Assembly: GCA_017510335.1 (NCBI GenBank)
Contig: JAFWNM010000014.1
Coordinates: forward strand, 62,001-126,000
DNA: 64,000 bases
Reading direction: 5' to 3'
Source of the DNA: Paracoccaceae bacterium
Lineage (GTDB): Bacteria; Pseudomonadota; Alphaproteobacteria; Rhodobacterales; Rhodobacteraceae
Shown piece after piece: positions 26,481-35,710 of this stretch. Below the pieces are notes generated by a model that made no database searches, had not been told where the DNA came from, and was given only the letters and a program-made list of their open reading frames with translations. Positions within the stretch are counted from its first letter, which is position 1; every line of letters starts with the position of its first letter. The position numbers and the translations under genes are program-made.

Positions 26481-27584
26481 GGTTCATATCCTCCAGTCGG
26501 ATCGGGCACCCGTTTGACCGGGCCATGGCGTGGATGACCTGTTCGATCCTTAGCCCTTGGGCAAAATCGGGGCCGCAGGGCGGGCCGCCATCAATTGCGC
26601 GGATCAGGTCGCGCGCCTCGATCACTTTTTGTTCGTTAAAGCCGAAATTATGCCCCGGCGCGGGGCAGAAAGCCGCAAAATCAGGCTGGGCCGGGCCGGT
26701 CAGATGGCGGGTGAAACCGGCATCCCCGGCACGGTGAACCCAAAGTTCATTCATGTTTTCCTGATCGAAAACAAGTGTTCCGCCGCTGCCCTGCACTTCC
26801 CAGTGCAACCGACATTTGCGGCCCCGCGCCACGCGGCTGGTGGCAAACGACCCTTGCGCGCCACTGGCAAAGCGGATCAGGGCCAGCGCACTGTCCTCAT
26901 TTTCAACCTGGCGGGGGCGGCCATCGGGCGCGGGGCGCTGGGGCACGGCAATCTGGGTCATGGCCGTCACCTCGGACACGTCACCCATAAGGGCCACCAT
27001 CACACTGACCAGATGGCACCCCAAATCGCCAAGCGCACCCAGCCCGCCGCCTTCATGCGTCATGCGCCATGACCATGGCAGGGCGGGATCAGCGCAATAA
27101 TCTTCGTCATAGACCCCGCGAAAGGCCAGCGGCGTGCCGATTTCGCCCGCCTGCACCATCGCGCATGCAGCCTGAAACGCCGGCGCGCGCAGGTAGTTAT
27201 AGCCCAAAAGCGTGACCTGTCCGGGATGGGCCTTGGCCAGATGCGCCATGGCCTGCGCGTCTTCCAGCGTCAGGGCCATTGGCTTTTCCAGCCAGACATG
27301 CTTGCCCGCGCGCAGGGCCGCATCTGCCATGGGGCGGTGCAACCCGTTAGGGGTGGTGATGACACCACATCAATGGCCGGGTCCAGAATTGCGGCTTGCC
27401 AGTCGACCATGGCGCGCGCAAACCCGAATTGTGCGGCACATGCATCGGACTGCGCCTGGGTGGCGTCGCACAGGATTTCCAGACGTGGATGGGCCACGCC
27501 AAAAACGGGCGCGACCGACCGCCATGCCAGCGCGTGGCATTTGCCCATAAACCCTGTGCCAATCAGCGCCACACCTAATGACAT
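26467..27584 (-). pseudogene. Gfo/Idh/MocA oxidoreductase interrupted by a one-base frameshift
   Basis: The N-terminal frame MSLGVALIGTGFMGKCHALAW...AIDVVSS runs from 27584 to about 27360, then loses homology. The rest of the protein, beginning at [23 protein letters not shown], continues in another frame to 26467. Adding one base near 27360-27362 restores ...[16 protein letters not shown], the normal Gfo/Idh junction, giving about 373 residues. The start overlaps the iolG stop by one base. It is probably an inositol-type dehydrogenase (second IolG, IolX/W or MocA-like). It is either a real recent mutation or a sequencing error. Confidence 0.85.
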
Positions 27585-28594
27585 CACGCGGCCTTTTGTT
27601 TTGCGCTGGCCAGCTGCACCGCCTGCCCGCTTTGTGCGGATTCCAACGCGGCATCGGCCAGTTCAAGCGCGCGCAACCCGTCCAGCGCCGTGGTGGGCAT
27701 GGGCGTTCCATCACGCAGCGCCGCGACAAAGCCCGCGATTTCTGCAGCATAGGCAGCGATGTAGCGTGTCATGAAAAAATCCAGCAAAGGGGCGTCATGG
27801 AAGCCCTGCGCATCGGCAAACTGGATATTCGCCCTGTGCTGGTTCTTGGCGCTGATCATGCCCGCTGCGCCCAGCACTTCAACGCGCTGGTCATAGCCAT
27901 AGGTGGCGCGGCGCGAATTGGTGATGATGGCCTGTTTACCGCTTGGCGTGCGCAATATCACGTTCACGCTGTCATAATCGCCCAATTCGCCAATCGTGGG
28001 GTCTGTCAGAACAGAAGCCTGCGCCATCACGGTTTCAACCTCCTCGCCCAGCAGCCAGCGGGCCATGTCGAAATCATGGATTGTCATGTCCCTGAAAATA
28101 CCGCCCGACCGGGTGATATAGTCAGCAGGGGGCGCGCCGGGGTCGCGGCTGATGATGGTGACCATCTCGACCTTGCCGATGCGGCCTGCGTCAATTGCGG
28201 CCTTCATCGCGGCGAAATCGGGGTCAAACCGGCGGTTGAAGCCCAGCATCACGCGGCCGCCGGTTTCGTCAACCACGCGCAAACAGTCGCGCACGCGGCC
28301 TGAATCCAGATCGACGGGCTTTTCGCAAAACACGGCCTTGCCCGCGCGGCAGAACCGCTCAATCAGGTCGGCATGGGTGTCGGTGGGCGTGCAGATGACG
28401 ACGGCATCAACATCATCTGACGATTCAATGGTGTCTATGGTGCGGATATCGCAGCCATATTTCGCGGCCACACTGTCAGCGGCCGCGGCAATAGGGTCTG
28501 CGATGGCGACAAGCGCGGCCCCTTCCACCTGCGCAATCGCGCGGGCATGGACCTGACCAATACGGCCTGCACCAAGAACGGCAAAACGTGTCAT
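27584..28594 (-). CDS. iolG: Inositol 2-dehydrogenase IolG
   Basis: NAD-dependent oxidation of myo-inositol to 2-keto-myo-inositol. The 336-residue protein starts MTRFAVLGAGRIGQVHARAIA after AAGGAACAATC. It has CTPTDTHADLIERFCRAGKAVFCEKPVDLD with the catalytic Lys, MLGFNRRFDP, and IHDFDMARWLLGEEVE with the conserved Asp and His. These match IolG closely. It is followed by the frameshifted relative and preceded by the inositol importer. Confidence 0.94.
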   Translation of the reverse strand: MTRFAVLGAGRIGQVHARAIAQVEGAALVAIADPIAAAADSVAAKYGCDIRTIDTIESSDDVDAVVICTPTDTHADLIERFCRAGKAVFCEKPVDLDSGRVRDCLRVVDETGGRVMLGFNRRFDPDFAAMKAAIDAGRIGKVEMVTIISRDPGAPPADYITRSGGIFRDMTIHDFDMARWLLGEEVETVMAQASVLTDPTIGELGDYDSVNVILRTPSGKQAIITNSRRATYGYDQRVEVLGAAGMISAKNQHRANIQFADAQGFHDAPLLDFFMTRYIAAYAAEIAGFVAALRDGTPMPTTALDGLRALELADAALESAQSGQAVQLASAKQKAA

Positions 28595-28649
28595 GATTGT
28601 TCCTTTTGAAAAGACGCAGATGGCGCCCTGTTTGGCAGGTATCCTGAAT

Positions 28650-29429
28650 TCACAAGACACCTTCTGTCATGTATTCAGGCTGTGTCCTGGCGCCGGTGAT
28701 ATAGGCCACGACCTGTTCCCCCGTCACCTCACGCGTAAGAAGGTTCGCGCAAATGCGCCCGCGCCGGAACACCACGATACGGTCACACAAATCCATCACC
28801 TGCCGCATGTTATGGCTGATCAGGATCAGGGGTTCGCCCTGGTCCTTCAGCGTGCGGATGATGTTTTCCACCTGCGCGGTTTCCTGCACGCCCAGCGCCG
28901 CAGTCGGTTCGTCCATAATCGTAAGCTTGGAATGAAAGGTTGCGGTGCGCGCGATTGCCACACATTGGCGCTGCCCGCCCGACATATACTGGATTGTGTT
29001 GCGGATGGACGGGATTTTTACACCTGTTTTTTCCAATGCGGCCAGCGTATCGGCATGCATGGCCTTGTAATCCAGGCGCCGGAACGGGCCAAGCCAGTTC
29101 CATTTTGTCTTTTCGCGCCCCAGAAACAAATTGTCGGGCACGTCCAGATGGTCCGCCAGCGCCAAAGTCTGGAAAACAGCTTCTATCCCGGCTTCGCGCG
29201 CGTCCAGCGGGCCTGCAAAATCCACCCTGGCGCCGTTAAAATGTATTTCGCCGCGGGTGGGGCGTTCTACCCCTGTGATCTGGCGCACGAATGTCGATTT
29301 GCCCGCGCCATTGTCACCCATGATGGCCACATGCTCGCCTTTGCGGAGGGTGAAATTGGCGTCCTCCAATGCGTGCACACCGCCATAATGCTTGGTCAGA
29401 CCGCGCGTTTCGAGTGTATACTCGCTCAT
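28650..29429 (-). CDS. Inositol-type sugar ABC transporter ATP-binding protein (single domain)
   Basis: ATPase of 259 residues, starting MSEYTLETRGLTKHYGGVHAL after AAGGGGACGAAG. Walker A GDNGAGKST, signature MSGGQRQCVAIARTA and Walker B LTIMDEPTAALG. It has only one nucleotide-binding domain, as in FrcA-like transporters, rather than the tandem form of RbsA/XylG. It lies between permease and iolG in the operon. Confidence 0.91.
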   Translation of the reverse strand: MSEYTLETRGLTKHYGGVHALEDANFTLRKGEHVAIMGDNGAGKSTFVRQITGVERPTRGEIHFNGARVDFAGPLDAREAGIEAVFQTLALADHLDVPDNLFLGREKTKWNWLGPFRRLDYKAMHADTLAALEKTGVKIPSIRNTIQYMSGGQRQCVAIARTATFHSKLTIMDEPTAALGVQETAQVENIIRTLKDQGEPLILISHNMRQVMDLCDRIVVFRRGRICANLLTREVTGEQVVAYITGARTQPEYMTEGVL

Positions 29430-29439
29430 CTTCGTCCCC

Positions 29440-30525
29440 TTACATGCGATGGGCCGCGCGGCGCTGGCGCCACTGGTCCAGAACGACAGCGCCCACAATA
29501 ATCGCGCCCTTGGCCATTTCCTGATAATAGGCATCCAGCCGCAAATAGGTGAAACCGGAAATGATGACCCCGAAAATCAACGCGCCCAGACAGGTGCCGA
29601 CAATCGATCCGCGCCCGCCCTGCAGCGAAATGCCCCCGATCACGGCCATGGCAATGGCGTCCAGTTCATACATCACGCCCATACCGGCCTGAGCAGTCAG
29701 GTTCTTGGAGCTCAGGACAACCGCAGCGATTGCCGCAAGCCCGCCCGCGATGGTGTAAACCAGTGTCAGGTGGCGCTGGACATTGATGCCCGACATGCGC
29801 GCCGCATCAATATTGGAACCGATGGCATAGGTATGCTTGCCATATACTGTGTGGCGCATGACCAGATAGAACAACACTGCAAGCGCAAGGAAAATGTAGA
29901 CGGGCATCATACCGGAACCGATGGCGGCATAGCTTTCCGTCGGGAAGGAAACAGGCTGCCCCTTGGTCCACCATTTTGCCACGCCCCGCGCAGCGACCAT
30001 CATGCCCAGCGTCGCAATGAAAGGCGGGATGCGCGTGTAGGCAACCAGCAATCCGTTCACCAGCCCCGCAAGCAAACCGCAGGCCAGACCCACCATCACC
30101 GGGATAAGAACCGGAAGATCCACCCAGCCATGTTCAAAAAACACGGCACGGGTAAAGGGGTTTCCGTTCACCTCGCTGACCTGTGCGAAACTCATTGCAA
30201 TCATCGCCGTTGCGCCGACAATCGACCCTGAAGACAAATCAATCCCGCCCGTGATGATCACCTGTGTGACCCCCAGTGCGATGATACCAATGATTGCGAC
30301 CTGCAAGATGATGATCTGCAAGCGCGCTTCGTTGAAAATGGACGAAAACCGCCCTTGGGTGTCGAACAGAAAGCTTTGCCCGTTCATATACGGCAGCGTT
30401 TGGCCCAAAACCTCGAACACTCCGATAATCAGGATAAGCGCCAGAAAGACATTCAGTTCCGGGGGCCGACTTCGTTTTCGGTGGTCATACTTCAACCCTC
30501 CGACGCCCACTGTTGCCTCTGCCAT
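29440..30525 (-). CDS. Inositol-type sugar ABC transporter permease (RbsC/FrcC family)
   Basis: Inner-membrane protein of 361 residues with 8-10 hydrophobic helices. Family marks are GVTQVIITGGIDLSSGSIVGATAM, IPPFIATLGMMVAARG, AIGSNIDAARMSGINV and LTAQAGMGVMYELDAIAMAVIGGISLQGGRGSIVG. The start is placed at MAEATVG after GGAGGGAAC. It pairs with the ATPase 10 bases downstream. Confidence 0.92.
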   Translation of the reverse strand: MAEATVGVGGLKYDHRKRSRPPELNVFLALILIIGVFEVLGQTLPYMNGQSFLFDTQGRFSSIFNEARLQIIILQVAIIGIIALGVTQVIITGGIDLSSGSIVGATAMIAMSFAQVSEVNGNPFTRAVFFEHGWVDLPVLIPVMVGLACGLLAGLVNGLLVAYTRIPPFIATLGMMVAARGVAKWWTKGQPVSFPTESYAAIGSGMMPVYIFLALAVLFYLVMRHTVYGKHTYAIGSNIDAARMSGINVQRHLTLVYTIAGGLAAIAAVVLSSKNLTAQAGMGVMYELDAIAMAVIGGISLQGGRGSIVGTCLGALIFGVIISGFTYLRLDAYYQEMAKGAIIVGAVVLDQWRQRRAAHRM

Positions 30526-30619
30526 GCCAGGTTCCCTCCTCATCCATCGCGCTTGGTCTTAAATGCGGGGCGGTGCGACACCACCGCCCCTTCGTCGGCC
30601 AGTCCGATCTTGTTTTCGA

Positions 30620-31567
30620 TCAGTTGGCGCTCAGGTAGTCGGCCACATTCTGCGGCGTGACCAGTTCGAACGGAATATACACCTTGGACGCAACAGGATT
30701 GCCCGCCGCCAGATCAAGCGCAGCCTGAAGTGCGCCAGACCCCTGCCCCGCAGCATTCTGGAACACCGTCACATCCAGATCACCAGATTGCATCGCAGCC
30801 AGCGCATCCTGGGTGGCATCAACCCCTGTGACAATGACATCATCCATGGAAATGCCTGCCGCTTTCATGGCCTGAATCGCCCCGATGGCCATTTCATCGT
30901 TATTTGACAGCACAGCGTCGAACGGTTCGCCCGAAGACAGCCAGTTTGTCATCATGTCCTGTGCCTGATCGCGCGACCAGTTGGCCGTCTGGCGGTCAAC
31001 AACATTCATGAAATTGCACATATCGATCCCAAGAATATCGTCGAAATCCTTGGTGCGTTGCACCGCCGCCTGGTTCGACAACTCGCCCATCAGAATATAG
31101 ATATTCGCGCCTTCGCCCTTGCCTTCGGCGCGCAGCAATTTGCATGCTTCAAAAGCCGCCAAGGTGCCGGATTCAATTTCATTCGACGCCACGAAAGCCT
31201 GATTGTCCGGCAGGGTGTCCACGTTGACAGGCTGGCGGTTGACATAGACCAGCGGCACGCCACCACTTGCGGCTGCATTGCTCATGGCTTCGGTCGCGGC
31301 AGTGTCAACCGGGTTCACGATGATCGCATCCACGCCCGAAGCTACAAAATTGTTGATCTGGTCAAGTTGCCGCGCCACGTCGTTTTGTGCATCTTCTACC
31401 TGAAGCGTGACGCCGTCCATCTCTGCGGCCATATCGATCATGCCATTGCGCAAGACGGTCAGGAAGTTGTCGTCAAACAGGGCCATCGACACACCGATAT
31501 TCTGCGCATTGGCCAGTGACGCCATAAGTGCAGTGGCCGCCGTAGCAGCAAGCAGGGTTTTCTTCAT
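30620..31567 (-). CDS. Inositol-type periplasmic binding protein (IbpA-like)
   Basis: Type I periplasmic binding protein of 315 residues with signal peptide MKKTLLAATAATALMASLANAQ. It contains VDAIIVNPVDTAATEAM, PLVYVNRQPVN, FDAVLSNNDEMAIGAIQAMKAAG and VTGVDATQDALAAMQSGDLDVTVFQNA, the pentose/inositol family pattern. Gene order with iolG and the single-domain ATPase supports inositol as substrate; an O-methyl inositol is also possible. Confidence 0.91.
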   Translation of the reverse strand: MKKTLLAATAATALMASLANAQNIGVSMALFDDNFLTVLRNGMIDMAAEMDGVTLQVEDAQNDVARQLDQINNFVASGVDAIIVNPVDTAATEAMSNAAASGGVPLVYVNRQPVNVDTLPDNQAFVASNEIESGTLAAFEACKLLRAEGKGEGANIYILMGELSNQAAVQRTKDFDDILGIDMCNFMNVVDRQTANWSRDQAQDMMTNWLSSGEPFDAVLSNNDEMAIGAIQAMKAAGISMDDVIVTGVDATQDALAAMQSGDLDVTVFQNAAGQGSGALQAALDLAAGNPVASKVYIPFELVTPQNVADYLSAN

Positions 31568-31631
31568 GTTCTGGTTCCTCCCGGTGATGGTGTCCGGCGC
31601 ACCTTGCTCCTCTGCCGGAATTCCTTTCCGC

Positions 31632-32456
31632 TCAGGCGGCCTTGGCCTGCAATTGGGCGGAAATGAAATCGAACGATTGGCGCAGCGCCGTCAAAGGGTC
31701 GGCCAGCGCCTGTGTTTCTGGCGAGAAACACTCATAACTGAAGGCACCTTTGTATCCTGCGGCCAGCAGTGCCGCCATCTGGTCGATATTGCCCAAACGG
31801 TCGCGGCTGTCGATCAGGACGCGGTGTTCATCTTCCATCTGTTCGATGGCCAGCAAAGGGTCCACCACAGCCGATATATGCACGATGCCAGTTTGCGCGG
31901 CATAAAGCGCCCCCCCTCCGGCCAGGGTATGGTGGAATGTGTCATGCACAATGCGCAACCGCGCGCCCATATCCAGCGCGGCGATCATCTCGGCCAGTTC
32001 GTGCTTGGACCGCAGTGATGAGCGCCCGAAGCCCAGCGGCTCGACCAGGGCGACCATATCTGCGGCCACCAGCATCGGATAACACGCCTTCAGCGCCACA
32101 CGCAGATTGGCCTGACGTTCGCCCTCGGCGCCGCCGGTCCCGTCATTGCGCGGGATCAGGCTGATGGTTTCCGCACCCGCGCGCTTGGCAGTGTCAATCA
32201 GCGCGGCCACTTCGGCCTGGCGCGTGTCATCCCAACTATTGAACGGATACACTTGGCTTAGCCCAAGAAACCGCAACCCGCGGGCGCGCACCATCTCACC
32301 GGCTTGCGCGGGGTCCAGTCCGTCAAACAACGGGCGGCCCAAATCCGCCATGTCGTTGCGCAATTCCACGCCCATGCACCCCAGGTCGCGCGCCAGATCC
32401 AGAAAAGATGCAAAAGGCAGATGCGGGGCAGTCATCTGGTTCAGCGCGAACTGCAT
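31632..32456 (-). CDS. TIM-barrel sugar isomerase/epimerase (IolI/MocC-like)
   Basis: Protein of 274 residues of the AP-endonuclease-like isomerase family. Visible: FALNQMTAPHLPFASFLDLARDLGCMGVELRND, LVEPLGFGRSSLRSKHE, RIVHDTFHHTLAGG and GAFSYECFSPE, with Glu/His/Asp positions expected to bind a divalent metal. Family members isomerise inososes (IolI) or act in rhizopine breakdown (MocC). It is the first gene of the minus-strand inositol operon. Confidence 0.82.
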   Translation of the reverse strand: MQFALNQMTAPHLPFASFLDLARDLGCMGVELRNDMADLGRPLFDGLDPAQAGEMVRARGLRFLGLSQVYPFNSWDDTRQAEVAALIDTAKRAGAETISLIPRNDGTGGAEGERQANLRVALKACYPMLVAADMVALVEPLGFGRSSLRSKHELAEMIAALDMGARLRIVHDTFHHTLAGGGALYAAQTGIVHISAVVDPLLAIEQMEDEHRVLIDSRDRLGNIDQMAALLAAGYKGAFSYECFSPETQALADPLTALRQSFDFISAQLQAKAA

Positions 32457-32546
32457 GGGCGAATTCCTGTCAGGCGGGTTACGGTGGCTGCACGCTGCAT
32501 CCCACGACAGATTCGGTCAATCTGTGGCACATGTTTTTCCCTCATT

Positions 32547-32590
32547 AATGACGTTTTTCTGCGCAAGCAAAATGATGTTTTTACGTCATT
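32547..32590. promoter_or_regulatory. Candidate LacI-type operator ahead of the inositol operon
   Basis: AATGATGT (32571-32578) and ACGTCATT (32583-32590) form an inverted repeat with one mismatch and a four-base TTTT spacer, ending inside the last codons of the lacI gene. A further AATGACGT half-site lies at 32547-32554. The sites are about 90-130 bases upstream of the isomerase start, in the only sizeable gap before the operon. Binding by the adjacent LacI protein is inferred. Confidence 0.45.
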
Positions 32591-33612
32591 TCCGGCAAAA
32601 TGATGCGTGGATCCAGGAAATGCTGGCCAGTGATCCCGTCATCACCGCCCCGCACCGCACGCACCATCAATTCCACCATATCGGTGCACAGTTCCGGCAA
32701 AGGCGTGCAGATCACCATTGTGACATAGCCATCCGCAAGCGCAGCGCGGCTGTCAGCGGTCAGTTCGTTCACCACCAGCGCCACACGGGGGCTTGCATGC
32801 ACTTCGCGCAATGCGGCAATCGCGCCTTCCATGCCACCGCCTGCGCAATAGATGCCGGTCAGGTCGGGATGGCGGCGCACCAGATCAAGCGTGGCTTCAT
32901 AGGTCAGCTGGCGCGTTTCCAGATTGACCAGCGTTTCCAGCACCGAAAACTCGGGCGCGTTTTCGCGCACATAGGACCGGAACCCCACTTCGCGCAAATC
33001 ATGCCCATGCCACCGGTTGCCGCCCACAAATACCGCCAGCTTTCCGGGGCGCTTCACGCGGCCTGTGATCATCCAGGCGGCAATCCGGCCTATCTTCATG
33101 TTGTTCAGGCCAAGATAATTGCGCCGCACCCCTTGGGCAAAATCGTTCAGCAGGGAAAACACCGGCACGCCTTCGGCCTGCATGTCCTGCACAGCCTGCG
33201 TCAGCCGCTGGTGGTTGACCGCAACCCCCGCCACCGCGTCGCATTTCGAGCCCAAAGCGCGAAGTTCCTGCGCAAAGGCATCTGGCGACTGGGAGGACGT
33301 GTAGCGGATGATCACGCGCCCCCGAATGTCGGGTCTGGCCGCCACGGCCTGTTCGATTTCACGCGCGAAATTCTGGTAGAATTCCTGCGATTTCTTGATC
33401 AGTACGATGCCTAAGGTAAGTTCGGGTTTTGCCGCATCCAGATTTTGCGCCAACACCCCCCGCGCATGATAGCCCACGCGATGCGCCGCATCAGCGATCT
33501 TGCGCAACGTGTCCTCTCGCACCTTCATCCGCCCGTTCAGGGCGCGGTCAACAGTCGTCACGCTGACACCAGCGGCGCGCGCCACGTCCTGAACTGTCGG
33601 CCGCTTCGTCAT
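32581..33612 (-). CDS. LacI-family regulator of inositol genes
   Basis: Regulator of 343 residues. N-terminal HTH and hinge: MTKRPTVQDVARAAGVSVTTVDRALNGRMKV. The effector domain is of the periplasmic-binding type (LTLGIVLIKKSQEFYQNF, GGNRWHGHDLREVGF, GIYCAGGGMEGAIAALREV). The start MTKRPTV was chosen over a GTG/ATG four codons upstream because LacI proteins begin at the HTH. It lies directly upstream of the inositol operon and shares long blocks with the second LacI gene at 37246. Confidence 0.92.
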   Translation of the reverse strand: MTKRPTVQDVARAAGVSVTTVDRALNGRMKVREDTLRKIADAAHRVGYHARGVLAQNLDAAKPELTLGIVLIKKSQEFYQNFAREIEQAVAARPDIRGRVIIRYTSSQSPDAFAQELRALGSKCDAVAGVAVNHQRLTQAVQDMQAEGVPVFSLLNDFAQGVRRNYLGLNNMKIGRIAAWMITGRVKRPGKLAVFVGGNRWHGHDLREVGFRSYVRENAPEFSVLETLVNLETRQLTYEATLDLVRRHPDLTGIYCAGGGMEGAIAALREVHASPRVALVVNELTADSRAALADGYVTMVICTPLPELCTDMVELMVRAVRGGDDGITGQHFLDPRIILPEMT

Positions 33613-33664
33613 GGGGCACCCCATCCGTATGACGCATTTACATCATTGTGGCAGTCACGGGCCA

Positions 33665-34480
33665 CTATGACAAGCGTGCGCTTGCATCCAACCCCTGAAG
33701 AAACCCGTCAAGTTCCTCATCCGTGATGGGCACAGTATGCGCCGCCGCCGGATAGGCCCCTTGCGCGACATCATTCCTGAATGCCGCAAATGCGCTGACC
33801 CGCATCTGGTGCAGACGTTCGTGTTCAGACGCGAAGTCAGCATAGGTCTTGGCGTGGCGGGGTTTGTGCCCACGGGTGCAACCCAGAACATCCTCGGAAA
33901 ACAGGTATTGTGCATCAGCCCCCGCGCCCGCGCCCATCCCCAGCAAAACCAGGGAACTGCGGCGGGATAGTTCTGCCGCCACGCGGTCGGGCACGACTTC
34001 CAGTTCCGCGCCGAACGCGCCCGCATCCTGCAAGGCCTGCACATCGCGCCACAACTGCAATGCGGTCTGGGCCGTCTTGCCAACAGCCCTGAAGCCGCCG
34101 GTCCATGTGGCCTTGGACGGAATCAGGCCGACATGCCCGACCACAGGAATACCATCATCGGCCAATGCCCTGATCGTGCCCAGCGATGACGCGCAGTAAA
34201 CGCAATCGCCGCCCATCTGCATAGCGGCATGGGCGGCGCGCTGGTAATCTTCTTGCGTGACAAGCTGGCCATAAAGCAACCCTACCTGCACAAAACAATT
34301 TCCGGCGGCAGCGCGCATTTGCGGCGTCCAGCGGGGTGCAATGATCGACAGCATGTCGATTCCCGCCTGCGCGGCAGCGGCAGCTTCCTCGGGCGTTTCG
34401 ACATACAGCATTGTCAGCGTGCGTTTGCCCTTCAGGGCGCGAATATCAGCCACAGTGGGCCGAGAGGTTTTTTGCGTCAT
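33665..34480 (-). CDS. Divergent PanB-fold protein (ketopantoate hydroxymethyltransferase homologue), active site altered
   Basis: The 271-residue protein follows the PanB fold: VGHVGLIPS (113-121, with His116), GAFGAELEVVP (Glu161), GMGAGAGADAQYLFSEDVLGCTRGHKPRHAKTYADF (181-216). Against the E. coli PanB residues as I recall them, the metal ligands and partners are gone: the VGDS segment (Asp45) reads LSIIAPR, the DLPF segment (Asp84) reads QVGLLYG, and the KIEGG segment (Lys112, Glu114) reads VYCASS. So it is unlikely to be an ordinary pantothenate enzyme. It is 18 bases after the MocF-like gene in the oxygenase operon, with no panC nearby, which points to a C1 or aldol-type role linked to that oxygenase. 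Confidence 0.75.
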   Translation of the reverse strand: MTQKTSRPTVADIRALKGKRTLTMLYVETPEEAAAAAQAGIDMLSIIAPRWTPQMRAAAGNCFVQVGLLYGQLVTQEDYQRAAHAAMQMGGDCVYCASSLGTIRALADDGIPVVGHVGLIPSKATWTGGFRAVGKTAQTALQLWRDVQALQDAGAFGAELEVVPDRVAAELSRRSSLVLLGMGAGAGADAQYLFSEDVLGCTRGHKPRHAKTYADFASEHERLHQMRVSAFAAFRNDVAQGAYPAAAHTVPITDEELDGFLQGLDASARLS

Positions 34481-34498
34481 CGCAATATCCTTCTTAAC

Positions 34499-35707
34499 TC
34501 AGGCGGCCTTGGCGCGGCGCAACAGTGCTTTTAGCGGCTGCGCCCGATCACGCAGACAATCAGGGGCGGGCGCCAAACCGGCCTGGATCAGGCGTTCTGC
34601 CACAGCTATTTCCCTGGCACTGCTGCGCCCCGCCCCTAGCCCCGCGGCCCCGGTCAAGCGGCCATCCGCGCCCAGCCAGAACAGGATTTCACAATCTTCT
34701 GAAACGATGCGCGACGCGGCCGGCGCGCCTGCAACATTGCCCACAACCTGCAGGCCCAGATCATACTGATCCGACCAGAACCACGGCAGGGCGTCGAAAC
34801 ACACCGCGTCGCCTGCAAGTGTCCGCCCCGCAAGCATGCCTTGATCACGGGCGTTGCGCCACGTCTCGAAGCGGTGGACACGGCCATCCGGCTGGCGAAG
34901 GGCCGCACAATCCCCAGCGGCGAAAATATTGCCATCCGAACTGCGCAACTGACCATCAACACAAACGCCATTTTCACATTCAAGGCCCGCCCCCTGCGCC
35001 AAGGCTGTTTCAGGCACCACCCCGATGGCCGCAATCACCATGTCACAGGGCAGAATTCCCCCATCATTCAGGTGAACATGGTCCTTGGAAATTGCGTCAA
35101 TGGTGCAATTGAAACGGAAGGAAACCCCCTGGGCACGGTGGCGGGCCACAAGCCGACCGGCCAGCGCTTCGGGAACCGCGCGGCCAAGCGCACGCGCACC
35201 CGTTTCCAGCACCGTGACACGGGCGGCCAAGGCCCGCAAACTGGCCGCCAGTTCCAACCCGATTAGACCCGCCCCGATAATGACGACATGCCGGTTGGCC
35301 AATGGCTGGCTGAATATGGCATCTGCATCATCATGGCTGCGCAGGACCAGCGCATGTTCCGCCCCCACACAACTTAGGCGGCGTGGCGCGGCCCCCGTGG
35401 CCAGAAGCAGGCGCGTATAGCCAATGCCAGTGCCGTCTGACAGCGTGACAGATTGCGCCAAAGGGTCTATGGCCATCGCGCTGATGCCGTCTTGGTAGTC
35501 GATCCCTGACGCGCGCAAGTCGCTTTCAGAACAGATCGCACGGCGCATGACTGCGCCCGCATCCGGTTTCGACAAAGGGGGGCGTTCGTATGGCAAGCCG
35601 TATTCCTGACCAATCAACGTGATTGGTCCGTCAAACCCCGCATCCCGTGCTGATAACGCCGCGCGCGTGCCACATTCCCCCGCGCCGACAATAACAATGC
35701 CTGCCAT
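34499..35707 (-). CDS. FAD-dependent ferredoxin reductase (MocF-like)
   Basis: NAD(P)H:ferredoxin reductase of 402 residues. N-terminal FAD motif GIVIVGAGECGTRAALSARDAG, PYERPPLSK typical of oxygenase-coupled reductases, the NAD motif HVVIIGAGLIGLELAASLRALA and IFAAGDCAAL near the C-terminal side, ending with a reductase C-terminal domain (FWSDQYDLGLQVVG). It follows the Rieske ferredoxin gene by three bases. It would pass electrons to that ferredoxin for the membrane oxygenase. Confidence 0.87.
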   Translation of the reverse strand: MAGIVIVGAGECGTRAALSARDAGFDGPITLIGQEYGLPYERPPLSKPDAGAVMRRAICSESDLRASGIDYQDGISAMAIDPLAQSVTLSDGTGIGYTRLLLATGAAPRRLSCVGAEHALVLRSHDDADAIFSQPLANRHVVIIGAGLIGLELAASLRALAARVTVLETGARALGRAVPEALAGRLVARHRAQGVSFRFNCTIDAISKDHVHLNDGGILPCDMVIAAIGVVPETALAQGAGLECENGVCVDGQLRSSDGNIFAAGDCAALRQPDGRVHRFETWRNARDQGMLAGRTLAGDAVCFDALPWFWSDQYDLGLQVVGNVAGAPAASRIVSEDCEILFWLGADGRLTGAAGLGAGRSSAREIAVAERLIQAGLAPAPDCLRDRAQPLKALLRRAKAA

Positions 35708-35710
35708 CAC

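Noticed and set aside
33665-34480. Ordinary pantothenate biosynthesis enzyme PanB
   Set aside because: Key PanB residues are missing, no panC is adjacent, and the gene is locked in an oxygenase operon.
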